This document shows positions 35,384-42,819 of a stretch of DNA of 56,640 bases, one piece after another. The notes under the pieces were generated by a model, which saw nothing but the letters and a program-made list of their open reading frames with translations, searched no databases and was not told the origin of the DNA. The position numbers were made by a program, and so were the translations under genes. Origin of the DNA: a virus; the IMG/VR virus record IMGVR_UViG_3300002460_000037, positions 1 to 56,640 of that record; one strand, given 5' to 3'. Every line of letters starts with the position of its first letter. The first letter of the stretch is position 1.

Positions 35384-35672
35384 GATGGGTTCCTTTGAAA
35401 AGCGGCTGAGTGATTGAAAGTTCAGGGTCAAACCCTCTGCGAAGTCTAGACTGAAGCGTAGCGTAACTAACCACGCAACGTGAATCGTCTACCCAGTCTG
35501 CGGCACACTTTGATTCTCCGAAAGCAGGTATAATGTGATTGTCTCTAGTGTTTCTTTGTTGCTGTGATCGCGTGGCCCATCTCGCGTTGCCTGGTTCATA
35601 GTTCCCGTCAGTGCGAGTTCCATAAACTCCGTCCTTCTCGACGCCATAAGAAGATTGCCTTATCCTGACCAT
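35346..35672 (-). pseudogene. Truncated AP2/HNH-type homing endonuclease remnant
   Basis: Encodes the C-terminal part of a phage HNH homing endonuclease: DGNYEPGNARWATRSQQQ followed by an AP2-like DNA-binding tail. The HNH catalytic core that normally precedes this is missing. The same C-terminal module appears in the remnant at 47.1-47.6 kb. An open start (ATG 35672 behind GAGAGGATC) may permit expression, but it would lack nuclease activity. Confidence 0.7.
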
Positions 35673-35748
35673 TGTTCGATCCTCTCAGCTAGGACTGAAC
35701 CGCCGCCCCGGATGCGACAACATCGCGGGGTATTTTCGTGCAATTCCA

Positions 35749-36711
35749 TTAGAACACACGAATTTTTATTACCTTACCATCCCAGACGAAAATTCCATTA
35801 TACGGCTCGACGGGAGTTGGGGTTGGGTTCGTGTCATCAAGCGGCACTGGCTGCCCACCAAAGTAACGCTTCACGATTGATTCGGATGGATCGCCTCGCC
35901 ACGACAGCGGATCAACTTTCAGGATGCTCGGGTTCATAACTCCGCCGCGGGTGTGCTCCAAGCCAATCCCATGCCCAAGGAATTCGTGCTGCATCAGGTT
36001 GGCCAGCAAGATCGCCCCAGCATCGTACCCGGTGTCGAGCCGAGATTTGACGACCTGGCTGCATGTCCCAGGGGTCGGAAAATAGCAGTAACCAATGATG
36101 TTTCCGGGGATCGCTTCCCACTGAACGTCGAATTCGGCATCGCTGCCGTCAAAAACATACCGGACGGCGCACCCGGATTCAGCGGAACACTTGCGAGTGA
36201 GCAGGATCGCTTCGTTGAGATACGCCTTGATCGACGCGGGACAGCGTGACGTGTTCATTCCTACCCGCAGCGAATGCTCCGCGGCGGCGTTTTTCCTGGT
36301 CGGATCGCAGCCAGGCACAGGCCATGACCCACTGCCGGAAGCCTCTGAAAACCGCTGGTACGATTCAACAGCCGCTTGCAGCTCCGGGTCCGAGTAATGG
36401 AACGATGCGTGCGGCGGAGGGGCTGCATTTGGAATCGGGCAGCATGGTACTTCCAGCATCGACGCGGTCACAGGCCCCGCTTCGCCGTCCGCTACGATCC
36501 CACGTAAATGTAGGATCAGTGAGAGCACGTCGAAATTGGCGTCTTTCGATTGCCATGACGCGACCGCTTCCTTGACTTCCCGGTCCTGGAGCGTGAGCGA
36601 GGCCAGGTCTGATTGCTTGACGTTTAACGCCTCAAGCTTTGTCGGATCCCAGAACCCTCCGTTGTCCCACAGCTTCTGGATCAGGCGTCGTTCGTCGATT
36701 TGAGTTGGCAT
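35749..36711 (-). CDS. Matrixin-like metallopeptidase with PG-binding domain
   Basis: 320 residues, GGAGG SD. Residues ~40-88 look like a peptidoglycan-binding domain (DREVKEAVASWQ, DGEAGPVTASML), followed by a Cys pair (EVPCCPIPN) that recalls the cysteine-switch of matrixins. The catalytic segment QHEFLGHGIGLEH (residues 241-253) has the H-x-x-G-x-x-H end and Glu of the M10-type zinc site, and a Met-turn GGVMNP follows. The first His is one residue further from the second than in HExxH, an oddity. Likely cleaves peptide or cell-wall substrate, possibly a lysis or virion-entry enzyme. The family call is good; substrate unknown. The C-terminal 25 residues form a small beta tail. Confidence 0.72.
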   Translation of the reverse strand: MPTQIDERRLIQKLWDNGGFWDPTKLEALNVKQSDLASLTLQDREVKEAVASWQSKDANFDVLSLILHLRGIVADGEAGPVTASMLEVPCCPIPNAAPPPHASFHYSDPELQAAVESYQRFSEASGSGSWPVPGCDPTRKNAAAEHSLRVGMNTSRCPASIKAYLNEAILLTRKCSAESGCAVRYVFDGSDAEFDVQWEAIPGNIIGYCYFPTPGTCSQVVKSRLDTGYDAGAILLANLMQHEFLGHGIGLEHTRGGVMNPSILKVDPLSWRGDPSESIVKRYFGGQPVPLDDTNPTPTPVEPYNGIFVWDGKVIKIRVF

Positions 36712-36760
36712 TGATCCTCCAATACGGCTGCTTCATCAGGAATTGGTTCCGACTCGTCGA

Positions 36761-37351
36761 TCATGGTTGCTCAAGCACCTCGGCGACGATCATCCACGCC
36801 TTACGGGCATCGTCTAAGGCGGTGAAAGAAGCGAGACTTTTGTCCACGGCAACTTTCCACTGGCCCCAATGCGGAAGGCCAAGGGCTCCGAAGATCGTGT
36901 TGGTTGCCGTCTTGAGCTGATCCGTGCTGGTCACTGGGAGGCCCGCTGTCGTCGCGTACAGCTTCGACAGGGCCGCTTGGGTGTTCTTCTTGTTCGGGTC
37001 GACAACGGCGGCAGTCGCTGCCTGGACAGCCTTCCTGTGGCTTTCCAGGGGGGTCGTCGGATCCGGAGTAGGGTCCGGTCCGGGAGCCGTTCCTCCATCC
37101 AATCGGATGACTTGACCAGAGTATGGTGCCAATGCCGGGATTCCGTCCGCTGTCATGGTGAGTGTCCAAACACCTGCTTTCGTGACTAGCAGCGTGTCTA
37201 GCGCCGCCGGCTGGGGAGTGGCTTCAAATGCGGTGGCGTAGATGGTCGCGGCGGAAGGCGTGCTTGTTGACGGCAAAGGCAATGCGGTGGCCGTCACCAG
37301 ACCGGCCAAAGCAGCTAGGCCAAGCACGCCAGCTTGTTGTGCTTTATTCAT
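36761..37351 (-). CDS. Secreted protein with signal peptide, 196 aa
   Basis: Starts MNKAQQAGVLGLAALAGLV, a typical signal peptide or membrane anchor. A beta-rich Thr/Ala region follows, then a Pro/Asp/Thr linker (GPDPTPDPT), then a helical C-terminal domain (LYATTAGLPVTSTDQLKTAT and HWGQWKVAVDKSL). GAGG-type SD at 5 nt. It lies next to the metallopeptidase and the holin-like gene. Could be exported host-surface or lysis cofactor; not recognised. Confidence 0.6.
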   Translation of the reverse strand: MNKAQQAGVLGLAALAGLVTATALPLPSTSTPSAATIYATAFEATPQPAALDTLLVTKAGVWTLTMTADGIPALAPYSGQVIRLDGGTAPGPDPTPDPTTPLESHRKAVQAATAAVVDPNKKNTQAALSKLYATTAGLPVTSTDQLKTATNTIFGALGLPHWGQWKVAVDKSLASFTALDDARKAWMIVAEVLEQP

Positions 37352-37390
37352 GTCGACCTCGATTTTCGCGAGTAAGAAACGAGACTGGAA

Positions 37391-37588
37391 TTACTTGGCG
37401 CCCGCTCGTTCGGAAGTCACCCCATTCTGCCGAGCCGTAAAAAGACCAACAGCCAGAACGATAGCGGCCACCACCGTATTCCAATCGGGGTTCGTTTCGG
37501 GGTTCCCATCCGCAAGAAGCTGGACCGCGCCGGCGAGAACGATTACGAGTCCGGAGATCGCGGCGATTTTGGGCTGTAAACTTGTCAC
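37391..37588 (-). CDS. Holin-like small membrane protein
   Basis: 65 residues from GTG 37588, overlapping the previous stop (GTGA). Two hydrophobic segments (AAISGLVIVLAGAVQLLA, then TVVAAIVLAVGLFTARQN) separated by the polar turn GNPETNPDWN. This fits the class II holin pattern widespread in phages, in which a two-pass protein forms membrane lesions to release lysis enzymes. The linked metallopeptidase supports a lysis cassette. Topology and activity unverified. Confidence 0.6.
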   Translation of the reverse strand: MTSLQPKIAAISGLVIVLAGAVQLLADGNPETNPDWNTVVAAIVLAVGLFTARQNGVTSERAGAK

Positions 37589-37971
37589 TTCAGTCTCCCA
37601 TTTTGTTCGAGTTGCGTTAGAAAAGTAGTTCTGAAATCGCGGACGGCATTGTGTTGCGCGGGGCTGAGCCTCATCACAGACAGTTTGTCGTCTGAAATTC
37701 CAAGAAATTGGCCAACGGTCATGATACCATAACTGTCCAGGATGTTTAACAGACGAGCGTTGTCGCCAACGCTCGTATCCACGAGTGGGGTATCCGTCGT
37801 GACCGGTAGCACCCTGGCGTGCAAGTCTCGCTCAGCTGAATCGATTATTCGCCGTGCCGCGGCGAAAAGGCCATGTTTCAGCACGATCTGCAGGCGGCGC
37901 ATGGCGATATCGAGCCGATCACCGGACAGGCCGTTGTTGAAAACGTGCTTTTGACCCTTTCGACTGCTCAT
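37585..37971 (-). CDS. Protein with RNAP alpha-CTD-like helix-hairpin-helix domain
   Basis: 128 residues. C-terminal 60 residues (LLNILDSYGIMTVGQFLGIS ... LSPAQHNAVRDFRT) carry the 'LLNxLxxxGIxTVG' signature of RNA polymerase alpha C-terminal-type HhH folds. N-terminal region is basic (SSRKGQKH...GDRLDIAMRRLQIVLKHG). ATGA overlap with the upstream gene. Could bind DNA or polymerase and alter transcription in this minus operon; this is inference from the fold resemblance. Confidence 0.5.
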   Translation of the reverse strand: MSSRKGQKHVFNNGLSGDRLDIAMRRLQIVLKHGLFAAARRIIDSAERDLHARVLPVTTDTPLVDTSVGDNARLLNILDSYGIMTVGQFLGISDDKLSVMRLSPAQHNAVRDFRTTFLTQLEQNGRLK

Positions 37972-38225
37972 TCATTGTCCTCGTCGTCATTGTCCCATTC
38001 GTCGTCGTAGTCGTCGTAGCAGTCATTGCATCCAGGACAATCCACAATTCCGTGGTTGTGGCATATGCACAGGTGATCTCCGCCGCATTCGCACTCCAGG
38101 AACCCGGATGCGCCGCACGAGTAATCAAAAACACTGCTGTCAAACATCTCCTCGTAAGTGCCAGTTGCTCCACACCAGCATTCAAAAAAGTCGCCTTGCT
38201 GGCGTGGATCGTCTCTTTCGGTCAT
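37968..38225 (-). CDS. Cys-rich acidic zinc-binding protein, 85 aa
   Basis: Many Cys and His residues (FECWCGATG, YSCGASGFLECECGG, CICHNHGIVDCPGCNDC) followed by a poly-acidic tail (DEWDNDDEDNE). The CxC, CxxC and CxxH spacing implies one or two structural zincs. Start ATG 38225 overlaps the exonuclease stop (ATGA). Possibly a regulatory or nucleic-acid mimic protein; not recognised. Confidence 0.6.
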   Translation of the reverse strand: MTERDDPRQQGDFFECWCGATGTYEEMFDSSVFDYSCGASGFLECECGGDHLCICHNHGIVDCPGCNDCYDDYDDEWDNDDEDNE

Positions 38226-38989
38226 GGTTTATCCCCAAAACAGATCGGCAAGTCAGTTCTCAGAGTAGCCAATTTCCTCACAAGTGGTTCCTGACTCCTG
38301 AATTCAATCAGCGATTCCCGGATCTTGGTCGTAATACAAGCCGCTTCGATCGCTTCCGCCTCAGCCAGCAATTGATTTAGCGGAGCAATGCCAAGCAACG
38401 CCTTGGCGCGAACGTCACCGATTCCGTGAGCTCCAATCCACTGGCCAGCCTTGCCGCAGATCATGGCGTACTCAATGTACATAGACGGCGGAAAGCCGTA
38501 CTCTCCCGCCATCATTGCGGCAGTGTAAAACTGAGGTGTGCGCAGGTCACCAGGCACTTCCACTCTAAACCGCTTTAGCTGGTTCACCCTGCCGCTTTCT
38601 AGGAGCGGGTACAGATCGTGATCCGTCGATGCCATGATTACCTTCCCGTCAAACGATGTGGCCAATGATGCAATGACATCGTCCGATTCGCAGCCATCAA
38701 CTTTCAGACAGCGGATGCCCTTGTCGGTCAATCTCCGCCAGCATTCCGCGATCGCCCACAATAGCTCGTCGGGCTTCTCCTCGCGATCAGCCTTGTACTG
38801 TGGCCACAGGTCTCGCCTAAACGATGCTAGCGAGTCAAAGCAGGCTACGGTGTGCGTCGGCCTGAATCGCGAGATCATCTCGACGATCCGATCACACGTC
38901 AGGTCGTCAGCACCGTTCCCAGCGGCGTGATAATCCTGGTGGACATGGTTATTGCAATCAATCGCCAGGAGCAACCGGTCAGAAGTCAT
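38222..38989 (-). CDS. 5'-3' exonuclease / flap endonuclease
   Basis: 255 residues of the PIN-like FEN family that removes 5' flaps or RNA primers. Landmarks: LLAIDCNNH (first Asp, residue 11), YKADREEKPDE (flap-binding basic region), DGCESDDVIASL (101-104 acidic pair), ASTDHDLYPLL (122-125), and a helix-hairpin-helix GAHGIGDVRAKALL. Lacks the polymerase domain of DNA polymerase I, as in phage stand-alone enzymes. Part of the minus-strand nucleic-acid metabolism cluster; overlaps the upstream HNH gene by 11 nt. Confidence 0.9.
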   Translation of the reverse strand: MTSDRLLLAIDCNNHVHQDYHAAGNGADDLTCDRIVEMISRFRPTHTVACFDSLASFRRDLWPQYKADREEKPDELLWAIAECWRRLTDKGIRCLKVDGCESDDVIASLATSFDGKVIMASTDHDLYPLLESGRVNQLKRFRVEVPGDLRTPQFYTAAMMAGEYGFPPSMYIEYAMICGKAGQWIGAHGIGDVRAKALLGIAPLNQLLAEAEAIEAACITTKIRESLIEFRSQEPLVRKLATLRTDLPICFGDKP

Positions 38990-39551
38990 TGTGCACTCCG
39001 TTGCCGTTTAACGAACGATTGACCTTCCACGGGAGCAATGACAGCTTCGACAGCGCATTGTTTTTTGGAACGGGGCGAGGCGTATTGCACGAGTGATGCA
39101 CTTCCTGTCCGTCTGGAATTCCCGTACTCGTTTCCGAACCGCGGGCTTGAATCCATTGCAGGACGTGCACTCCGATCTTGCGCTTCATGCCGGCGTAGGA
39201 CACTTCGACGAAGCGGTAACCGCTGTTGTGGGAATCTGGGACTTGCCTGATGACGCGCCACTCTCCGTTCTGGTTGCTTATGCACTTACGGCACGATTCC
39301 ACAACAGAAGTGATTGGATCAACTCGCAAGTCGCGATCGACGAATAGCCGAATCAGGATGTGCTCCCAGGTCATTCCCTTCCTGGAATCTTCGGTGTGCG
39401 GCGGCAGTCCGAAAGAATACTTGGCACTCGATGTCCACCGCCAGCCGCATGCTAAGCATTTCAGTCGGGCGGTCTTGCCGCTATCGGAAGTCGACAGCCT
39501 GCCCCACTTCATGCCAATCTGTCTCGGTGGATGGCCGCACTTGCAAGTCAT
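38979..39551 (-). CDS. HNH endonuclease-like protein with zinc ribbon
   Basis: 190 residues from ATG 39551 (AGGATG upstream). N-terminal zinc ribbon (TCKCGHPPRQIGMKWG ... LKCLACGWRW) then a C-terminal HNH-like end (GQEVHHSCNTPRPVPKNNAL) in which the invariant HH and Asn are visible. Presumably a mobile or self-replicating nuclease. The start is 3 nt after the preceding gene's stop. The fold is reasonable; activity unknown. Confidence 0.6.
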   Translation of the reverse strand: MTCKCGHPPRQIGMKWGRLSTSDSGKTARLKCLACGWRWTSSAKYSFGLPPHTEDSRKGMTWEHILIRLFVDRDLRVDPITSVVESCRKCISNQNGEWRVIRQVPDSHNSGYRFVEVSYAGMKRKIGVHVLQWIQARGSETSTGIPDGQEVHHSCNTPRPVPKNNALSKLSLLPWKVNRSLNGNGVHNDF

Positions 39552-39553
39552 GC

Positions 39554-39779
39554 TCAAAACATCCTGTCGATAATCTCGCACAGGTACGCGGTATTGATCT
39601 TTTGCGGGTCTGTGTCTTTCACTTTCCGCAGTAATTCCGCGAAGTATGCCACGTCCACGCCCGTCAATTGTTCCTCCAGCACAGCTACGTCTTTCAAATT
39701 CAGGTCGCCGACTTGCAAGACCATCTTGACGATGGTCGATTTTGGCCCTAATGACCGACTTAATGACTTTGGCTTTCAT
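39554..39779 (-). CDS. Small helical protein with probable frameshift
   Basis: The TAATG start at 39779 begins MKAKVIKSVIRAK, but the natural continuation (VLQVGDLNLKDVAVLEEQ ... AYLCEIIDRMF) is in the next frame and stops at 39556-39554. Skipping one A in the AAAA run near 39741 would join them into a coherent ~75-residue helical protein. ATG 39724 is an alternative internal start. Either a single-base error, or a +1 frameshift, or a decayed gene. Unrecognised family. Confidence 0.5.
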
Positions 39780-40183
39780 TAAAATCCCTTTCTCAGTTCA
39801 GAGCAAAATTGGCGAAACTCCCCGCTGTTCAATGCTTCGTCGACGGCGTGCTGTAGAGCCGATGCTTGCATGTGTGGCGGCAAGGTCGCAGCGAATTGAT
39901 GGTGAGTCATTGACAGCCTCGGGTGCCAGTTAGCGGCGGATACCTTCGAGCACACACCGACCAGCCGGTGAATGTCCTCAAGTGACGCATCGTTCGTTTC
40001 CAGCGCCGACCAAAACCGATCGCCGAACCGCTGCTGGCCAATTAAGGCCAAACGTCCCAACCACATTGGGGAACACCGCCGGAACATCGCCACCGCGACG
40101 ATTGCCGCCTGCAATTGCTCGAACGTCGTTCCACTAGGGATGCGGACCCCTTTGTCAGTGACCTCGATCGGTCCGAGCATCAT
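39779..40183 (-). CDS. Hypothetical protein with ParB-like tail motif, 134 aa
   Basis: Starts MMLGPIEVTDKGVRIPSGTT with AAGGAG-like SD upstream. The C-terminal region (WHPRLSMTHHQFAATLPPHM) resembles the THH-LP pattern of small phage DNA-binding/ParB-neighbour proteins. N-terminal half is helical. Overlaps the next start by the TAATG pair. Likely a regulator in the minus cluster; assignment is weak. Confidence 0.5.
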   Translation of the reverse strand: MMLGPIEVTDKGVRIPSGTTFEQLQAAIVAVAMFRRCSPMWLGRLALIGQQRFGDRFWSALETNDASLEDIHRLVGVCSKVSAANWHPRLSMTHHQFAATLPPHMQASALQHAVDEALNSGEFRQFCSELRKGF

Positions 40184-40397
40184 TGTTTTTCTTCTCCTTC
40201 GCGATGCGTTTCTCCCGATAGATCGTGGCCGCTTCTCCGGGCGTCATCCGATTCAACGTCGCGAAGTTCAGCGGGAGAAGATAATTGGCCCCAGCCGACA
40301 GTTCATGACGAGCGCACACCCGCCAATGTGTATCCTTCGTGCAGACGGCAGTCGCCCGTTCGTGGCAGATCGAACAATAGCCAGGTGTGAGAATCAT
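40155..40397 (-). CDS. Small Cys-His protein, 80 aa
   Basis: N-terminal zinc knuckle (GYCSICHERATAVCTKDTHW, HEL) followed by a charged helical tail (REKRIAKEKKNNDART). ATG 40397 overlaps the upstream stop (ATGA). Overlaps the next gene by 29 nt. Function unknown. Confidence 0.55.
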   Translation of the reverse strand: MILTPGYCSICHERATAVCTKDTHWRVCARHELSAGANYLLPLNFATLNRMTPGEAATIYREKRIAKEKKNNDARTDRGH

Positions 40398-40732
40398 GGC
40401 TCGGCATTCTCCTTTGCGTTTACCTTGTTTGCGAGTTCAGTAATCAGTTTGGTCAGGGACGCCACTACGGTCGCAGCGGAGTCGAGCCGCCCAGAAAGCT
40501 GGCCAAGTTTGGCCATATCGTCGTTGCGTTGCGACTTGAGCGCGGCTACTTCATTACGCAGCTCGACTAGCACCTTGTACTGGTCTTCGTACTCAGAGGC
40601 TAGTCGATTCAGCAAGTGGCCGAATCCCTTGAATTGCTGTGCGTACCAGGCCGCGGAGTATTGGTCGGGTGGTTCATTCATAATCAAAGCCAATAGATCA
40701 AAGGTTTCACTGGTGATTTTTCGTCTGGACAT
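40394..40732 (-). CDS. Helical coiled-coil-like protein, 112 aa
   Basis: Starts MSRRKITSETF at ATG 40732 (weak SD). An alternative ATG at 40682 follows the upstream stop directly. The middle is a continuous coiled-coil-like stretch (QYKVLVELRNEVAALKSQRN and LSGRLDSAATVVASLTKLIT). No recognised family; a multimerising regulatory or structural role is possible. Overlaps the upstream Cys-rich gene by 49 nt if the first start is used. Confidence 0.45.
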   Translation of the reverse strand: MSRRKITSETFDLLALIMNEPPDQYSAAWYAQQFKGFGHLLNRLASEYEDQYKVLVELRNEVAALKSQRNDDMAKLGQLSGRLDSAATVVASLTKLITELANKVNAKENAEP

Positions 40733-41031
40733 AGCGGCTTCTGGCGTGGCTCGCGATGGTATGCGGCAATTGCGGGGGAATAACGCGAGTAGGCCGTTGG
40801 GCACCGATGGACGCAGCATCCACCCACTTCGCAATCACACTTTTCTCCGCACGACGGGCATTCATGTTCTTTCGCTTGCATCCGCCGAATCAACTCGACA
40901 CAGACCCAGCAGCCGCAGAATTTTCCGCCGCACTCGCACAGTTCCTTCCACTCGTGTCCCACTTGCGTAAACGGACGGATGCGGAGGCAGTCTTGGCAAA
41001 GCATCTGTTTGTTTGGGATAGAGTCAGTCAT
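40684..41031 (-). CDS. Cys-rich zinc-binding protein, 115 aa
   Basis: Several zinc-binding clusters (CQDCLRIRPF, CECGGKFCGCWVC, CPSCGEKCDCEVGGCC). ATG 41031 overlaps the stop of the HTH gene (ATGA). The C-terminal ~30 residues come from a 51-bp DNA segment also found, in the other coding orientation, near 52.3 kb, and may be a later extension. Likely DNA- or RNA-binding; no specific family. Confidence 0.55.
   Translation of the reverse strand: MTDSIPNKQMLCQDCLRIRPFTQVGHEWKELCECGGKFCGCWVCVELIRRMQAKEHECPSCGEKCDCEVGGCCVHRCPTAYSRYSPAIAAYHREPRQKPLCPDEKSPVKPLIYWL
40752..40802. repeat. 51-bp dispersed repeat, copy 1
   Basis: 41 of 51 positions match 52264-52314; the first 15 and last 14 bases are identical. 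Here the piece forms the antisense-coded tail of a Cys-rich gene; in copy 2 it encodes the zinc knuckle MVCGNCWYVTYVGRWA on the plus strand. Confidence 0.7.
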
Positions 41032-41201
41032 TGCTTTTGCTCCAGTGGCTTTTCTAGGGTCAATCGCGAGACTCCATTATTGACCAGCACGCGGTAGACG
41101 ACGTGATCCGGAATCCTCATTTGTCGGCAGATCGACCAGAAGCGGAATCCGTACCGTCGCAGTCGCAAAATTTTCCGGACAGTATGTGGGTGTGGTTTCA
41201 T
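41028..41201 (-). CDS. Small helix-turn-helix protein, 57 aa
   Basis: ATG 41201. The middle (TVRKILRLRRYGFRFWSICR then MRIPDHVVYRVLVNNG) reads as an HTH DNA-binding segment. Coupled to its neighbours: 3 nt after the upstream stop and overlapping the next start (ATGA). Likely a small transcription regulator of the minus operon; length and fold support it, function unproven. Confidence 0.55.
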   Translation of the reverse strand: MKPHPHTVRKILRLRRYGFRFWSICRQMRIPDHVVYRVLVNNGVSRLTLEKPLEQKQ

Positions 41202-41204
41202 ACG

Positions 41205-41396
41205 TCAATTGGCATCCCATTTACTGTATTCAAGGAAGTTTTTCAGAATGATTGCCATTACCCGCTCTCGCCACACAAAGAATCCGGCTTCCATGTCTTG
41301 CTCGACTTGTGCCGCCTGACCGGCTTCGCCTTCAATGCTGTCGAGTTGATCATGGATCTCCTCCGCGGCGGATTGAATCCAAGGGTATATGGCCAT
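41205..41396 (-). CDS. Hypothetical protein, 63 aa
   Basis: AAGGAGA about 10 nt before ATG 41396. Acidic, helical (YPWIQSAAEEIHDQLDSIEG, VEQDMEAGFFVWRERVMAII). No recognised domain; could be a partner of neighbouring small genes. Confidence 0.5.
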   Translation of the reverse strand: MAIYPWIQSAAEEIHDQLDSIEGEAGQAAQVEQDMEAGFFVWRERVMAIILKNFLEYSKWDAN

Positions 41397-41401
41397 TTCG
41401 T

Positions 41402-41677
41402 CTAGTCTCCTTTTCCGCCGTATCGCTTGGTTGCCGAAAGTGCTTCACATATTTCACAAGAGTGGCCCTCTCGGCCATGCACGGCAATTCTATTCACAAG
41501 CGACAGCATCGCATTCCGTAGTCTGGCAATGACCTTGCTATGTTCCAACAATTCCTCGTGCCGGTTTTGTTTTATCGCTCGATCGATCCTGCCGGCTAAT
41601 TCCGACAGCGTCTGAGGAATCCGTTTTGTCGGATCGCCAAGCAACACCCAAGCACTATTCCACTCGCTGTCGGCCAT
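41402..41677 (-). CDS. Hypothetical protein with CxxC, 91 aa
   Basis: GGAGG SD close to a strong upstream terminator (41693-41732). Helical N-terminal half (ELAGRIDRAIKQNRHEELLE) and a C-terminal zinc-like SCEIC. First gene after the terminator, so it needs read-through or its own promoter. Function unknown. Confidence 0.5.
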   Translation of the reverse strand: MADSEWNSAWVLLGDPTKRIPQTLSELAGRIDRAIKQNRHEELLEHSKVIARLRNAMLSLVNRIAVHGREGHSCEICEALSATKRYGGKGD

Positions 41678-41692
41678 TCAGTCACTCCTCCG

Positions 41693-41732
41693 AAAAAAAC
41701 CACCCGGAGCACCGCCAGATGCTCCCGGGTGG
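41693..41732 (-). terminator. Very strong rho-independent terminator, minus strand
   Basis: CCACCCGGAGCA (41700-41711) pairs with 41720-41732 (one bulged C), followed on the minus strand by a run of seven T. It cleanly separates the VWA gene from the 41677 gene. Confidence 0.85.
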
Positions 41733-41785
41733 ATCGGCTACTCTCCTGGCTGGCGCCAGTTTGCCGCGAGCATCGCAAAAAAGTA

Positions 41786-42445
41786 CTAGTTGCCGTACTT
41801 GCTGAGAATCTTACGCTCCTCGTCCGTGTACGCATTGAACATCGACACCGATCCGAGAGAGGCGCCGCCAACAGACGCCTCTCGCATCAGCTGCACTTTC
41901 GCGCTCGAAGTGGCATATCCAGCACCGATCTTATCCGGTGCCAGCTGGATTCCGCCCATTGTTTTGATTCCGAGCGACTTACACGTCGCAATCGCGTCGA
42001 TGTTAGCGCCGAGAAACTGGAACTGCCAATTGTACTTTTCAGTTTGCTCTTTAATCATCGCCACAATTTGCGGTGCCTTGTATTCTCGACTTGAGTTTTC
42101 TAGGCCATCCGTGCTAATTATGCACACGACCAACCCGGGTCGATCAGCTTCGTCCATCTTCGCTATTCGCTGCCCAACTGTGGTCAGAGCAGTGCCGATT
42201 GCGTCGAGAATCGCCGTCATCCCGCTAGGAACGAGCGTGTATGGAGGCACGTCCCTGATTGGCTTCGCATCGTGCAACACTTCGCATACATGGTTGAATT
42301 GCACGAAAGTCAACACGGCTTCGCCGGCTGCGTTCTCCTGGTCCTTGATGAACTGGTTGATTCCACCTTCCGCGTCCCTTCTACAGCTCGACATCGAGCC
42401 ACTTCTGTCGCTAACGATAATGATCTCGGTCAGGTTCGTGTTCAT
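41786..42445 (-). CDS. VWA (von Willebrand factor A) domain protein
   Basis: 219 residues from ATG 42445 (GGGGA upstream; an earlier ATG would overlap the upstream gene). The MIDAS motif D-x-S-G-S is present (DRSGSMSS, residues 13-17), with later TxDG (STDGLENSS) and metal-site Thr in PSGMTAILDA. VWA domains bind divalent metal and partner proteins; phage copies are seen near chaperone or lysis genes but the partner here is unknown. Followed by a strong terminator. Confidence 0.75.
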   Translation of the reverse strand: MNTNLTEIIIVSDRSGSMSSCRRDAEGGINQFIKDQENAAGEAVLTFVQFNHVCEVLHDAKPIRDVPPYTLVPSGMTAILDAIGTALTTVGQRIAKMDEADRPGLVVCIISTDGLENSSREYKAPQIVAMIKEQTEKYNWQFQFLGANIDAIATCKSLGIKTMGGIQLAPDKIGAGYATSSAKVQLMREASVGGASLGSVSMFNAYTDEERKILSKYGN

Positions 42446-42464
42446 TGCGATCCCCATTAGTTGT

Positions 42465-42710
42465 TCAAAAAATATCATTCAGCGCCTCGGTCAGAGGCTT
42501 CACAGTCGCCCCATTCCTCTTCATCCAATCTCCGTGAACGACACAAACCGGCTGTATCACGCCGTCGAGCACGCGGGCCATCGTTGCCTTCTTGTCGCAC
42601 GTCGAAAGCATGCAGGTGTACCGTTCTTCCGGATTGTCGTCCTCGTCGGTGTATCCGCACTGCGGGCAGCGGAATGGTTCAGTCACATTTTTCTTCAGTG
42701 GCTCGACCAT
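42465..42710 (-). CDS. Zinc-finger-like protein, 81 aa
   Basis: GAGGATG SD. CPQCGYTDEDDNP then CMLSTC and VCVVHGDWM give a small Cys-Cys/Cys-His zinc module. No family recognised; part of the early minus operon. Confidence 0.5.
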   Translation of the reverse strand: MVEPLKKNVTEPFRCPQCGYTDEDDNPEERYTCMLSTCDKKATMARVLDGVIQPVCVVHGDWMKRNGATVKPLTEALNDIF

Positions 42711-42805
42711 TGTTCATCCTCAAAAACGCCCTTCCGCTTCTTCAGTCCGGGCCAGACTATCTGTCGCTTACACGCCGTCCAAGCGGACAGGCGGCGCGCC
42801 TTCAC
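42695..42805 (-). CDS. Possible small basic protein, 36 aa
   Basis: Open from GTG 42805 to TGA 42697-42695: MKARRLSAWTACKRQIVWPG and a charged tail. It fills the 109-nt gap after the Acb2-like gene and overlaps the next start by 16 nt, but lacks a clear SD. Uncertain. Confidence 0.3.
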   Translation of the reverse strand: MKARRLSAWTACKRQIVWPGLKKRKGVFEDEQWSSH

Positions 42806-42819
42806 AAGTGTTTACGCAA

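Noticed and set aside
36688-36764. 27-codon frame from ATGA at the end of the secreted-protein gene
   Set aside because: It has coupling but no family, no SD and a plain acidic sequence; too weak to list.
40756-41097. Plus-strand frame starting MVCGNCGG
   Set aside because: The minus-strand Cys-rich and HTH genes are better supported here; the conserved start reflects the dispersed repeat.
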